Shown: positions 26,879 through 36,724 of the stretch, one piece after another | Numbering within the stretch: the stretch's first letter is position 1 | Layout: each line of letters starts with the position of its first letter | Assembly (NCBI GenBank): GCA_018239715.1 | Contig: JAFEGW010000003.1 | Coordinates: forward strand, 62,001-126,000 | DNA length: 64,000 nt | DNA from: Verrucomicrobiota bacterium | GTDB lineage: Bacteria > Chlamydiota > Chlamydiia > Chlamydiales > Rhabdochlamydiaceae | Direction: 5' to 3' | Translations under genes and position numbers: made by a program | The notes under the pieces: model-generated | Database searches by the model: none | The model's input: only the letters and a program-made list of their open reading frames with translations | What the model was told of the DNA's origin: nothing

Positions 26879-28309
26879 TCAGGCTTCAGCAGCTTCGTCT
26901 GCAGCTGGAGCCGGCTTCTCTTCCTCGGGAAGGAATTTGGGGTTCGACTTGATGGCCCACATCGGAAGCAGCAGCAGGACGCTGACAAGTCCGCAAATCG
27001 CTAGGGCTACAAAGAATCCTCCCCAGCCTGTGCTTTCCATGAACTTCATCAAAGGGTAGCCTGCGGTGGCCATTCCTAAGTAGGCAATAAAGCCAATAAA
27101 GCCGGTGGCGGCTCCAGCGGCTTTCTTATGGGAAAGCTCAGCAGCAGCTACTCCAATGAGCATCTGAGGCCCAAAAATCAAGAATCCGATCATGAAGATT
27201 AAGGCGTAGTCCAAAATGACAAATCCTGGGGGGACCAGCCAAAGCGCTGCAATCGCCCCGATGACGGAGAGGGCAAAGAGGATATTAACAGGCCCTCGGC
27301 GGCCTTTGAAGATTTTATCCGAGGCCCACCCGGCGGCGATATTGCCGACAAGTCCCCCTAATTCAAACCAGACAATCGAGGCATTAGCCGTGACGAGATT
27401 GTATCCCCGCGTTTCCATCAGAAAAAGAGGCGACCAATCGTTAAAGGCCCCGCGGATCACATAGACAAAGAAATAAGCGATCCCTAAAAGCCAGAGATAG
27501 CCGTTGTTAATGACATATTTGAAGAGCAGTTCTTTGAGGGTAATGTCCTCATCGACTTTTTTGGAAGTCGGATAGTCATTTCTAAACTTTTCTATCGGGG
27601 GCAGTCCTAAAGAGGCGGGGGTATCGCGGAGGCAGAAAAAGACGAAAAGGCCGACGCCGATACAAAGGATGCCCGGAACATACATGCCGAAACGCCATCC
27701 GAGAAATTGTGCGACAACTCCAACGAGCAAGGGGATGACCGCTCCGCCGACATTATGGGAGGAGTTCCAAGTTCCCCACCAAGTGCCTCGTTCTTTTTGA
27801 GAATACCAATGCGTGAGCAGCTTAGCGACAGGAGGCCAGCCCCAACCTTGGAAAAGGCCGTTCAGGCCCCAGAAGAGAGCCAGTACCCATAGCGTCGAGG
27901 TGAAACCGAAAAAAATGTTCAGAAACCCTGTCAAGACCAGCCCCACCGACATAAAGACACGCGGATTAGACCGGTCGGAGATGACCCCGCTCAAAAATTT
28001 GCTGGAGCCATAAACAACCGCGAAGAGGCTTCCTAAAATACCTAAGTCGCTCTTCGTCATCCCCAGGTCTTGAATCAGCAGCGGCATGACACAGGTGAAA
28101 CTCTTGCGAGAGAAGTAATAGAAGACGTATCCCACATACATCCCAATGAAAATACGCCAGCGCCAATATTTATAGTCCGACTTCACAACTTCTTGATCTT
28201 CGATTTCTTTCAGAGCAGGAGCCGGCTTAAAAAATTGTACTAACCACTTCACTAAGGACCCAACTTGTTGATAAATCTTTAACTGCAAAAATGATACTCG
28301 CCTAAGCAT
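26879..28309 (-). CDS. uhpC: Hexose-phosphate antiporter, UhpC type
   Basis: A 476-residue MFS transporter of the organophosphate:phosphate antiporter (GlpT/UhpT/UhpC) family with 12 hydrophobic helices. Signature regions include GYVFYYFSRKSFTCVMPLL near residue 62, the SRKSF motif of this family, and the NGLFQGWGWPPVAKLLTHWY segment. Chlamydial UhpC is known to import glucose-6-phosphate from the host in exchange for phosphate. With glgC and a GlgB-like gene in this window it supplies carbon for glycogen. The 55-residue N-terminal extension is longer than usual; a later start is possible. Confidence 0.92.
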   Translation of the reverse strand: MLRRVSFLQLKIYQQVGSLVKWLVQFFKPAPALKEIEDQEVVKSDYKYWRWRIFIGMYVGYVFYYFSRKSFTCVMPLLIQDLGMTKSDLGILGSLFAVVYGSSKFLSGVISDRSNPRVFMSVGLVLTGFLNIFFGFTSTLWVLALFWGLNGLFQGWGWPPVAKLLTHWYSQKERGTWWGTWNSSHNVGGAVIPLLVGVVAQFLGWRFGMYVPGILCIGVGLFVFFCLRDTPASLGLPPIEKFRNDYPTSKKVDEDITLKELLFKYVINNGYLWLLGIAYFFVYVIRGAFNDWSPLFLMETRGYNLVTANASIVWFELGGLVGNIAAGWASDKIFKGRRGPVNILFALSVIGAIAALWLVPPGFVILDYALIFMIGFLIFGPQMLIGVAAAELSHKKAAGAATGFIGFIAYLGMATAGYPLMKFMESTGWGGFFVALAICGLVSVLLLLPMWAIKSNPKFLPEEEKPAPAADEAAEA

Positions 28310-28615
28310 CCAGATGTCAATTCATTTCTCCCTCAAAAGCACCATTGAAAATTTGAGATAAATCAATAAAAATTTTAGGACAAGAAAAAGATTTTTTACT
28401 TTTTTAGCAATCCGAGATTGATCTAATGCAGATATCGAGTAAAAATAAAATTTTATCATCGAATGAGTAGATTTTGCCCCTGCTATAGACCTACAAGTAA
28501 GCATCATTGTTACAGGCTAATATCAAATCTCTTATTAAAATTTTATATCTACAAATTTGCCCAAGTATTATCATTTTGATTTTTAGTTACTTAACCGGTA
28601 TAAAGGAGTGGTTTT
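28310..28615. other. AT-rich intergenic region between divergent uhpC and the STAND gene
   Basis: About 306 nt with no supported gene; a 61-codon leftward frame has no RBS and no protein-like pattern. Both flanking genes are transcribed away from it, so promoters for uhpC and for the STAND gene should lie here. I see no strong consensus hexamer pair. Confidence 0.4.
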
Positions 28616-29212
28616 ATGAGCGCGGGCATACGTCAACTAGCAAAAGAGGCCGCCAATTACCTTGCAGATCAGCCTTTGACTCGACAGGCTTTCAGGGGAG
28701 TTCTAAATAATCTCCAAAATGTCTTCCTGAGCAATCCTCAATTCACTCCTAAGTGGGCTAAAAGCATCCTACCACGTATTGCATCTCAAACTACCGATTC
28801 TTCTAGACGCTATGCGTTCCCATATCTATTTCTTCAGAACAGACCTGTTACTTATGTATTTTGGCAACAAATCCGACGAAATCTTTTGATGGAGAGGTTT
28901 AAACATATTAAGATCCAACATACACCTTCTTTACCACGCCGGACTTATGTTGATAAGCCTAATCCTCCAAAGGGAAATGCAAGAAGCGGAGGAAACAAGC
29001 AACATGCTCAGATAAAGGGAAATGGAAAGATTCAAATAATTGTACAACGCATCAGAGAAGGGGCCAGAATATGGATAAAATGGGGAGGGATCGGGCTAGG
29101 CAGTTTGGGAACTATAGCAGCCGGGTTATACGTTGCATGTGAAAAATATCCTGAAGTAGAGCTCTGTGATTTCATACGTAAAAAATTAGACATAAAAAAA
29201 AAGCAACAGTAA
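28616..29212 (+). CDS. Membrane-anchor half of a frameshifted STAND-TPR protein
   Basis: In frame this gives a 198-residue protein: a basic soluble part with an FRGVL/NNLQNVF helix, a Pro/Lys/Gly linker (about 115-140), and one membrane helix at about 154-175 (IKWGGIGLGSLGTIAAGLYV), ending in a Lys-rich tail DIKKKQQ. It starts after an AAAGGAG RBS. The stop at 29210 follows an A9-G run; a shift of -1 there joins it without a gap to a P-loop ATPase with TPRs. It may therefore be made both as a short anchor protein and, by slippage, as the N-terminus of an approximately 898-residue fusion. Confidence 0.65.
   Translation: MSAGIRQLAKEAANYLADQPLTRQAFRGVLNNLQNVFLSNPQFTPKWAKSILPRIASQTTDSSRRYAFPYLFLQNRPVTYVFWQQIRRNLLMERFKHIKIQHTPSLPRRTYVDKPNPPKGNARSGGNKQHAQIKGNGKIQIIVQRIREGARIWIKWGGIGLGSLGTIAAGLYVACEKYPEVELCDFIRKKLDIKKKQQ
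29194..29203 (+). promoter_or_regulatory. A9-G slippery run, candidate -1 frameshift site
   Basis: Nine A residues followed by G. In the frame of the upstream half the codons read ATA AAA AAA AAG CAA CAG TAA, so A AAA AAG (29197-29203) is phased exactly like the dnaX -1 slippery heptamer. A -1 shift continues as GCA ACA GTA into the long ATPase frame. Runs of nine A also cause RNA polymerase slippage (as in Thermus dnaX). I see no clear Shine-Dalgarno stimulator or strong downstream hairpin, so polymerase slippage, an inactivating mutation or a homopolymer read error remain possible. Confidence 0.55.
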
Positions 29213-31311
29213 TACCAGCAACCGCGACTAATACAGTCAACCGATCAAAACCTCTTGAGAGGATTCATTTTCTTTTTACTAGAAATGAGCAAAACAAACC
29301 CATCATCGCTCTGGTCGGTAATCCAGCAGAGGGAAAATCTGAATTAGCCAAACAATATGCAAATGAACACAAAAATGAATATCATCACGTTATTTTCATC
29401 GACTATGAAAACAAGAAAGAAGAATATAAAACCTTAGCAACTAAAGTCTGGGAGTTAATCCCGCAGGAACAAATAGCGCATTTTAATCATGATCAAATTG
29501 TAAACGCAGTCCATTCAGTCCTCCGACAAGAAAGATTTCTTTTTAACAAAAAATCTCTACTTATTTTTGATAACGCTCCACTTCAACTTTTGAACGAAGA
29601 ACTACAGATGCTCTTATCCCCTAATGTTCACATCTTAATAACATCAAGAGTTCGTGGCTGGGAAACAGAAGTTCATTTAACGGATGAAGAGTACCGTCTA
29701 ACTCAGCAGGAAGGCTTGGACATTTTGAAAAAATATATCGAAAAAAGATATGAAGAAAATGAGGCAAAGAAAATTGTAAATCGTTTTCAAAACTATCCCG
29801 TTCTTATTGCTCAAGCAGGTTACTATATTTCTAAAGCTGAAATAATAGCTCTGAAAGATTATTTACCGATTTTTGAAGCCAAGAAAATTGAAATATTGAA
29901 AATTGGCCAAACACCCAATCAACGTATAGACTTTACAACTGCATTAGAGTTGATGATTGGACAATTTAAAGAACCACTGTCTCTTCCTTTGCTTCGCTGC
30001 TGTGCATACCTTCCGGGGAAGAATATCCCAACTAGTTTATTACAGGAAATTTTAGATTTATCACTTGATCAAATAAATAAACCTTTAGCTGAACTGAGAA
30101 CTTTGCTTGTGCAAAGCGAAGGTAAAGTGACAATGCATGAAGTATTTCAAGACATTATTGGGGAAAAATATTCATCTCAATCGGCCGAACTCTTCACTTC
30201 AATCGCTAACCGGGCAGTAATTTCTACAAATTATGATGAATTTTTTTTGACGGATCCTGATAAATCTCTTTCTATTTTTAAGGAAGGATTGCGAGAAGCA
30301 GAAAGAAATAATTCAGATAATATCACTGTTTTTTGTGACAAATTAGGAAAACTATATTTTCGAATAGAAAAATATCAAGACGCTCTCAAAGTTTATGAAA
30401 AAGGGTTAAATGCTAACAAAAAGCTTTTAGGCAATAAACATTCTCATACAGCGTCAAGCTATAATAAAATAGGAGATACACTAATTACATTATCTCGATA
30501 CAAAGAAGCGTTATATTATTTAAAAAAAGCTTTAGAAATCCGACTAAAATCATATGGGGAATATCATGCTGATACGGGTGAAAGCTATGACACGTTAGGA
30601 GGAGCCTATCTAGAGGTAGGACTATATAAAGAAGCGTTGGAAAATATCCAAAAAGGGTTGGAGATTCGGAGGAAAGTACATGGAGAAATTAATGCAGCAA
30701 CCGCCGAAAGCTATGGCAATATTGGAACTTACTATTGGGTACAGAAACAATACAAAGAAGCTTTAGTTCATTATGAGAAAACTTTGGATATCCAAAGAAA
30801 GGTTATGGGCGAAAATCATCCCAAAACGGCAATAGCTTACAATAATGTAGGAGCAGCACTTAGAAAAATCGGAAGACTTCGAGAAGCTATGGACAATGTG
30901 CAAAAAGGTTTGGAAATTCATAAGAAAATCTATGGCGAACGTCATTCAGCAACAGCAATAAATCATAGTAATGTGGGCTCAACATATGAGGCAGAAGGAC
31001 AGTTTGAAAAAGCATTAAAATCCTACAAAACAGCTTTGGAAATACAAAAGGAAGTTTGGGGTGAAGAACATTACGATACAGCTAGGAGCTATAAGAAAAT
31101 AGGCAGAATCCTTCAAAAGCTTGGCTACGACCAAGAAAGTTTAGAAAATCATCGAAAAGCTGTAGCGATTATGGAAAAAATCCGGGGTGAAAATCATCCA
31201 GATAATAAAGAGTATTATAAAGCTATTAGTAAGGTTTTAAAAAAATTAGGTGAGCAAAAAGAAGCTCACGAATATGAGCAAAAAGCCTATGCCAATTCAG
31301 CATCTAACTAA
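29203..31311 (+). CDS. STAND (NB-ARC-like) ATPase with kinesin-light-chain TPRs, -1 frame
   Basis: About 702 codons open from the slippery run. Walker A is GNPAEGKS (about residue 235 of the fused protein), Walker B LLIFDNAP (D at about 319), followed by a sensor-like HILITSR. Later come winged-helix-like segments (LRCCAYLPG) and from about residue 455 seven or more 42-residue TPRs of the kinesin-light-chain type (KEALENIQKGLEIRRKVHGE). With no shift, only an internal TTG at 29590 could start it, which would remove the P-loop; an intact ATPase requires the shift. STAND proteins oligomerise on sensing a ligand via repeats. AT-rich compared with core genes. Confidence 0.7.
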   Translation, partial: ATVIPATATNTVNRSKPLERIHFLFTRNEQNKPIIALVGNPAEGKSELAKQYANEHKNEYHHVIFIDYENKKEEYKTLATKVWELIPQEQIAHFNHDQIVNAVHSVLRQERFLFNKKSLLIFDNAPLQLLNEELQMLLSPNVHILITSRVRGWETEVHLTDEEYRLTQQEGLDILKKYIEKRYEENEAKKIVNRFQNYPVLIAQAGYYISKAEIIALKDYLPIFEAKKIEILKIGQTPNQRIDFTTALELMIGQFKEPLSLPLLRCCAYLPGKNIPTSLLQEILDLSLDQINKPLAELRTLLVQSEGKVTMHEVFQDIIGEKYSSQSAELFTSIANRAVISTNYDEFFLTDPDKSLSIFKEGLREAERNNSDNITVFCDKLGKLYFRIEKYQDALKVYEKGLNANKKLLGNKHSHTASSYNKIGDTLITLSRYKEALYYLKKALEIRLKSYGEYHADTGESYDTLGGAYLEVGLYKEALENIQKGLEIRRKVHGEINAATAESYGNIGTYYWVQKQYKEALVHYEKTLDIQRKVMGENHPKTAIAYNNVGAALRKIGRLREAMDNVQKGLEIHKKIYGERHSATAINHSNVGSTYEAEGQFEKALKSYKTALEIQKEVWGEEHYDTARSYKKIGRILQKLGYDQESLENHRKAVAIMEKIRGENHPDNKEYYKAISKVLKKLGEQKEAHEYEQKAYANSASN

Positions 31312-31323
31312 TTATTTAGGCTC

Positions 31324-33402
31324 TTATGCTTTTTTAGTGTGCAGCAACTTATTCACTAAACCTCCTAGTCTAAGAGCATAGTTAATTCCTTGACCTATCG
31401 TGGAATTGCTCGTCAGCGCATTAATTTGCAGGAGGATATGCGCTGCAGGGTGGGATTGAAGAAGGTCATACAAGTTGAATCCATACTTCGTTTCGACAAA
31501 TCCGGCTGCAAATTTACGTAAAGCTGCTTGGTTGTCCTTCTCGGTATCGACGGGATACATTTTCCAATGAGATTGAGGAAGAACTAAGGAAACATGTGCA
31601 TCTAGAAGGCCGAGCTTCTGAGCAGTTGCAATTTCATAGGCTTCTCCGATCAAAGCTCCACCACAACGAGATACTAAATCTCCCTTCACCAGGTACTGAA
31701 CTAAGGTAGGTCTTTCTTGTAGTGCAATTTTTTTCCAATTCTCTAAGGCTAGATTATCTATCCCAGGAGGATTGAAGGTAATCGAAGGGGCAGAATGGTT
31801 TTTACTGATCAGGTGATGCGAGTGCACGGCAGTAAGAGCAGCGAGGCTTGCACCTTGGCTATAGCCAAGGATACGCGCCGCTTTTTTCCCTTTTTCTGTT
31901 GCTTGTTCTAGCCAGGAGTTAATCCGAGGAAAAGCATGATCAAAGATTTGGCGGCCAACTCCTTTAGGATCTAAATCTTCAATCAATGAGGATATTCCTC
32001 CTTCACGAGAAAGAGCAGGAGCAGTCCCTCGATAAATCAAAATTGGGGAAGCATTAGAAGATGTTAGACCATATGCCGGAATTTTTCCTCGGAGGCGGAT
32101 AACTTCATCGACTTTGTAAGCGAGCATATCTTGACCAACTTCATAAGAGGGAAGTAAAAACTCTTTTCCTTTTTTGGGTGAATGAAACGCGACTTCTTTT
32201 AAGAGCAGCTCCGCAGTTAAGGCAGAGCGTAGTTGAGAATTTTCTATTGAAGAATGGATAGCATCAAAAACTTTTTGACATTCGTCTAGAATGTATTTAC
32301 TTGTATGGGGATCCGTATGAAGAAGGTGATCATAGGTGACTAAACTTTCACGATAGTTCATGAGAGCATCAGGATAAACAACAGGAGCATGAAGTGCCGC
32401 TTTGGGCTTTTTCTCTAAGTTGGCACAACAAAGAACATGTGGGAGCGTGAAAAAAATCACTTCAGTAATCCATTTTGAAGTTTCAGCACGATCGACAGCA
32501 AAAGCTTTATCAAAATATTTGCCTGATTGAGCAAACCCTTTTTTCATCCAAGCTAAACATCCTAGGTGCACCAGAGCTTCAACATTTTTGGGATCTTGGC
32601 TGACTGCTTTATCCAAATATTTTTGCGCTGATGCTAGATTTCCTTCTAAAAAAGCAGCTTTTCCTAAAGCGGTATTGATTTCAGGTAAAAGCTCAGATGG
32701 AACTCGTTCCAAGACTTCGATCGGACTTAAATCCATTTCATAATCAGGAAGAGATTTTTGTTTAAACTCATAACTCAAATGTTTTAGGGCATGATTGTAG
32801 TAATAAATAGCTTCATAGTTATTTTTAGGAGTGCAAATCCTACCAAGTAGGTAATAGACTTTAGCAAGTAAATCGGTTCTATCCTCACGGCGGTAAGGCA
32901 GCATATATTTTTCAGCATAAGAGAGCATTTTCTTTACGACTCGATATTCATTATTCCCCAACCTTTCAGATGGATGAGATTCGAGAAATTGCTCGGCAGT
33001 ATGAAAGAATTCTTGTCCTATAAAAAATGAAAGATCCGTAGATGAAGATGCTTGATGCTCTTTGACCGTCTCATCAATAGTATCGAATTGTCTATGTTTA
33101 ATGAGTTCTTTAATCTTTTCTTTTTCATTCGTTGTTAAGTGTTTTGCTGTTGCTGTTCGAGTATTATAAAATCTTCTGAGAGAGAATTCTTTTGAAACTC
33201 TGAGGGATGAAAAATGTATCATTCTGCCAGGACGTGTATTCAAACCTCTCAATGGAGGAATAACCACCATTCTGGCAATATTGCGAGCTATTTTAGGGTC
33301 GACTTGAAAATGAGGAAAAGAAAAACGATTATTTCCTGGCCTTGAAGGAGAATAATAAGAACTTGGAGGAGAACATCTTTTTCCTCGAGCAGCTGCAACC
33401 AT
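31324..33402 (-). CDS. TPR protein with a C-terminal alpha/beta-hydrolase (lipase-like) domain
   Basis: A 692-residue protein. The N-terminus is basic and Ser/Pro-rich (RGKRCSPPSSYYSPSRPGNN), resembling a secretion or targeting leader. TPR-like units lie at about 160-320 (AFLEGNLASAQKYLDKAV, VEALVHLGCLAWMKKGF). The C-terminal domain has the nucleophile elbow ILGYSQGAS (S515), an acidic candidate in VKGD (D575) and histidines at H603/H612 (DAHVS, QSHW), i.e. a plausible lipase/esterase triad. No close family is recognised. It faces the STAND gene with 12 nt between stops. A secreted effector that acts on host lipids is an inference from layout only. Confidence 0.6.
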   Translation of the reverse strand: MVAAARGKRCSPPSSYYSPSRPGNNRFSFPHFQVDPKIARNIARMVVIPPLRGLNTRPGRMIHFSSLRVSKEFSLRRFYNTRTATAKHLTTNEKEKIKELIKHRQFDTIDETVKEHQASSSTDLSFFIGQEFFHTAEQFLESHPSERLGNNEYRVVKKMLSYAEKYMLPYRREDRTDLLAKVYYLLGRICTPKNNYEAIYYYNHALKHLSYEFKQKSLPDYEMDLSPIEVLERVPSELLPEINTALGKAAFLEGNLASAQKYLDKAVSQDPKNVEALVHLGCLAWMKKGFAQSGKYFDKAFAVDRAETSKWITEVIFFTLPHVLCCANLEKKPKAALHAPVVYPDALMNYRESLVTYDHLLHTDPHTSKYILDECQKVFDAIHSSIENSQLRSALTAELLLKEVAFHSPKKGKEFLLPSYEVGQDMLAYKVDEVIRLRGKIPAYGLTSSNASPILIYRGTAPALSREGGISSLIEDLDPKGVGRQIFDHAFPRINSWLEQATEKGKKAARILGYSQGASLAALTAVHSHHLISKNHSAPSITFNPPGIDNLALENWKKIALQERPTLVQYLVKGDLVSRCGGALIGEAYEIATAQKLGLLDAHVSLVLPQSHWKMYPVDTEKDNQAALRKFAAGFVETKYGFNLYDLLQSHPAAHILLQINALTSNSTIGQGINYALRLGGLVNKLLHTKKA

Positions 33403-33612
33403 GACTTCCTCTTTTGTTAAAGTATCCTTGAAAACTTAAAAATATTATTCGCTATGTGGCGATATTTGTAAATTCAAATAACTGAAAATGACTAGCTTAC
33501 AACCGTCATGACGTGAAAAAATTGATTAAACTCTGAAGATGCTGATTCCCTATTGGAAGAAATAATCTCTTGCCCCATTAGCTTTTCAAGGGTAGAATTA
33601 ACCTATTTTCAT

Positions 33613-34899
33613 ATGAACTATACAATCCCTAAAGGTGTCTTCGACATCTTGCCCCAAGAGCCTAAAGAAGAAGACGCATGGCGTGCCGCGGATCATTGGC
33701 ACTACGTCGAAAATATTATGCGCAAATGCGCTGCCGACTATGGTTTTAAGGAAATTCGGACGCCCATCTTCGAGAGGACCGAGCTCTTTATCCGCGGCGT
33801 CGGAGAAAGCTCTGACATCGTGACCAAAGAGATGTATACTTTTCTTGACAAAGGCGAGAGATCGATGACGCTGCGTCCGGAAGGGACTGCTTCTGTGATG
33901 CGTGCGTTCCTGGAGAAACGGCTCGATCAGATCCCCGGTATGCATAAATATTTTTATATCGGCCCGATGTTCCGCTATGAGCGGCCTCAATCAGGACGGT
34001 ATCGCCAGCACCATCAATTCGGTGCAGAAGCGATTGGAGTGGGCAAACCTCAGCAAGATGTTGAATTGATCGATCTTCTTTGCGAGACCTACCGCCGGCT
34101 CGGCTTAAAAGGGCTTAAAGTCATGATCAATACTGTCGGCGATGAAGCTTCCCGTGCCCCCTATCGCGAAGCCTTGAAAAAACATCTAGAGCCTCATTTC
34201 CATCAGCTCTCTGCAGAAAGCCAAGTTAGATTCTCGAAAAACATTTTGCGCATTTTGGATTCTAAAGATGAGAAAGATCAAGGCCTCCTGGCTAACGCTC
34301 CCTCGATTTTAGATTTTCTTTCCGAGGACGCACGGAGCCATTTTGAGCAAGTCAAGCACCTACTGGAGCTCGAGAAAATCCCCTACGTCGTCACACCGAA
34401 TCTGGTGCGAGGATTAGATTATTATAATAAAACGGTCTTCGAGATTGTCTCCGCCTCTCTCGGTTCGCAAAACACCGTGGGAGCCGGCGGTCGTTACGAC
34501 GGCCTCTTAAAATCCCTCGGAGGACCGGATCTGCCTTCTGTCGGTTTCGCGACAGGAATTGAAAGGCTTCTACAAACCATGGTTTCTCAGCAAGCTCACT
34601 TTCCTCCGCCTCCTCGCCCTCTCCTCTTCTTCATCCCGATGGGCGAGAAAGCCTCCGAAGCTTGTTTTTCAATGATGGCCCGTTTACGCCATCAGGGATT
34701 TGCTGTGGAAATGGACCTCTCGGGCAAAAAAATACAACAAGGCCTGCAACTAGCCAATGCTGAGAATGCGCGCTACTCGGTCGTCGTTGGAGATCGAGAG
34801 CTGGAAACAGAAGAAGTCGAAATCAAAGAAATGGCCACCCGCACAGCTCAAAAAATCTCTCTTTCGCAATTAGAAAGTTTCTTAAAGGACCTCCAATGA
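33613..34899 (+). CDS. hisS: Histidyl-tRNA synthetase
   Basis: Class II synthetase charging tRNA-His. From ATG 33613 the protein (428 aa) starts MNYTIPKGVFDILP, matching family N-termini; an upstream in-frame start at 33553 would add 20 unusual residues and is rejected. Motif 2 (YIGPMFRYERPQSGRYRQHHQFG with key residues FRYE and RQFHQ-like) and the histidine-specific LVRGLDYYNKTVFEI are present, with motif 3 VGFATGIERL and a C-terminal anticodon-binding domain. Overlaps aspS by 4 nt. Confidence 0.96.
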   Translation: MNYTIPKGVFDILPQEPKEEDAWRAADHWHYVENIMRKCAADYGFKEIRTPIFERTELFIRGVGESSDIVTKEMYTFLDKGERSMTLRPEGTASVMRAFLEKRLDQIPGMHKYFYIGPMFRYERPQSGRYRQHHQFGAEAIGVGKPQQDVELIDLLCETYRRLGLKGLKVMINTVGDEASRAPYREALKKHLEPHFHQLSAESQVRFSKNILRILDSKDEKDQGLLANAPSILDFLSEDARSHFEQVKHLLELEKIPYVVTPNLVRGLDYYNKTVFEIVSASLGSQNTVGAGGRYDGLLKSLGGPDLPSVGFATGIERLLQTMVSQQAHFPPPPRPLLFFIPMGEKASEACFSMMARLRHQGFAVEMDLSGKKIQQGLQLANAENARYSVVVGDRELETEEVEIKEMATRTAQKISLSQLESFLKDLQ

Positions 34900-36683
34900 A
34901 ATTCGATTACCGGCGCACGCACACCTGTGGAGATCTGGATCTTTCCGCTGTAGGCAACCGGGTGACCCTGTCAGGCTGGGTCCATCGCCGCCGCGATCTC
35001 GGCGGACTGATTTTCATCGACCTGCGCGACCGTTTTGGTCTGACTCAACTCGTTTTCGACCCGAACAAAAACCAAGATCTTCATACTGTCGCCTATAAGC
35101 TCCGCGCCGAATGGGTCATCTCCGTCCGCGGCACGGTGGCGCCGCGGGGAACGCCTAATGAGCGTCTTGCAACCGGAGAAATCGAAATTCAAGTGGACGA
35201 GCTGGAGATCTTATCTCCTGCTAAAACGCCACCTTTTTCCATCAGCGACGATCTCATCGATGTCAACGAAGAACTGAGGCTGAAATACCGATATTTGGAC
35301 ATCCGGCGCGGAGAGATTGCCAAAAATCTGGCCACTCGTCACCTCGCGATGCACCATACGCGCAACTATTTGCATGAGCACGGTTTTTTAGAGGTCACCA
35401 CCCCGATTTTGGTCAAATCGATCCCGGAGACCGGTGCACGCGATTATTTAGTTCCTTCACGGATCTATCCTGGAAATTTCTACGGTCTTCCTCAGTCGCC
35501 TCAGATTTTTAAGCAGCTGCTGATGGTCTCCTGCATGGACAGGTACTTCCAAATTGCCCAATGTTTCCGCGATGAAAACTTGCGAGCCGACAGACAGCCC
35601 GAATTTACTCAAATCGATTTAGAAATGAGCTTCGGGATCCCCGAAGATCTCCAGCGTCTCATGGAAGGGCTCATCGTCCGCTTATTTAAGCAATGCCGCG
35701 GGGTTGATCTGCCTAATCCTTTTCCTTACATGACGTATAAAGATTGCATCGAATATTACGGAACCGACCGGCCCGACCTTCGGTTTGGAATGTCGCTGAT
35801 CCGCCTCGATGATATTGCCCAACATTCGACATCGAAAATTTTCCTAGATCCTTTGGCCATCGGCGGCTGCGTCAAGGCAATCCTCGTCAAAGGGGGCGCT
35901 TCCATTTCAAGGCGCGAAATCGATAACTATACGCAGTTTGTCCAGCAATTCGGCTTAGGAGGCCTGGCTTGGATCAAGCGTCAAGAAGAAGGTGTCTCCT
36001 CGACCGTCGCTAAATTTTTCACCGAGGAGTTAATGCAGGAGATTTTTTCCCGCACAGAACTGGAAAAAGGCGACTTATTATTCATCGCCGCAGGGGCTGA
36101 AGATCGTGTCAATCAAGGACTGGACCATTTAAGACGGCACATCGCTAAAGAACGCAAGCTGATTCCAGAAGGGCAGCTCAGCTTCCTGTGGGTCGTCGAC
36201 TTTCCTCTGCTCCGCTGGAATCCCGAAGACAAAGTCATCGAGAGCGAACACCATCCGTTCACATCTCCCCACCCCGATGACCTGCATCTGCTTGATACCG
36301 ATCCTTTGAAGGTACGAGCGCTCGCTTATGACCTCGTCCTGAACGGCTACGAGCTGGGCGGCGGCTCTCAGAGGATCCACAACGGCGATCTGCAGGAAAA
36401 AATGTTTAAAATTTTAAAACTGTCTCCTGAAGATATCGAACAGAAATTTGGATTTTTCGTCGAAGCTCTGAAATATGGGACTCCTCCCCATTTGGGCCTT
36501 GCTTTCGGGCTTGATCGGATTGTGATGCTGCTGACAGGCACAGAGAACATCCGTGATGTCATTGCCTTTCCTAAAACGCAGAAAGGCAGCGACTTAATGA
36601 TGCAGACACCTGCTCCGGCCACCAAAAAACAACTGGACGAGCTTAAAATTCAAGTTGAGCCCGTAGAAATCACTTGGATATAA
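34896..36683 (+). CDS. aspS: Aspartyl-tRNA synthetase
   Basis: Class IIb synthetase, 595 residues, bacterial type with an N-terminal OB-fold anticodon-binding domain (VTLSGWVHRRRDLGGLIFIDLRDR), class II motif 2 (YFQIAQCFRDENLRADRQPEFTQ region), a bacterial GAD insertion at about 290-420, and motif 3 (GLAFGLDRIVMLLTG). It overlaps hisS by 4 nt (ATGA) and is probably cotranscribed with it. I cannot tell discriminating from tRNA-Asn-mischarging activity by eye; chlamydiae usually use the amidotransferase route. Confidence 0.97.
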   Translation: MKFDYRRTHTCGDLDLSAVGNRVTLSGWVHRRRDLGGLIFIDLRDRFGLTQLVFDPNKNQDLHTVAYKLRAEWVISVRGTVAPRGTPNERLATGEIEIQVDELEILSPAKTPPFSISDDLIDVNEELRLKYRYLDIRRGEIAKNLATRHLAMHHTRNYLHEHGFLEVTTPILVKSIPETGARDYLVPSRIYPGNFYGLPQSPQIFKQLLMVSCMDRYFQIAQCFRDENLRADRQPEFTQIDLEMSFGIPEDLQRLMEGLIVRLFKQCRGVDLPNPFPYMTYKDCIEYYGTDRPDLRFGMSLIRLDDIAQHSTSKIFLDPLAIGGCVKAILVKGGASISRREIDNYTQFVQQFGLGGLAWIKRQEEGVSSTVAKFFTEELMQEIFSRTELEKGDLLFIAAGAEDRVNQGLDHLRRHIAKERKLIPEGQLSFLWVVDFPLLRWNPEDKVIESEHHPFTSPHPDDLHLLDTDPLKVRALAYDLVLNGYELGGGSQRIHNGDLQEKMFKILKLSPEDIEQKFGFFVEALKYGTPPHLGLAFGLDRIVMLLTGTENIRDVIAFPKTQKGSDLMMQTPAPATKKQLDELKIQVEPVEITWI

Positions 36684-36724
36684 TCTATAGAGAAGATAAT
36701 TTGATTATTTGAATGAGGTACACA

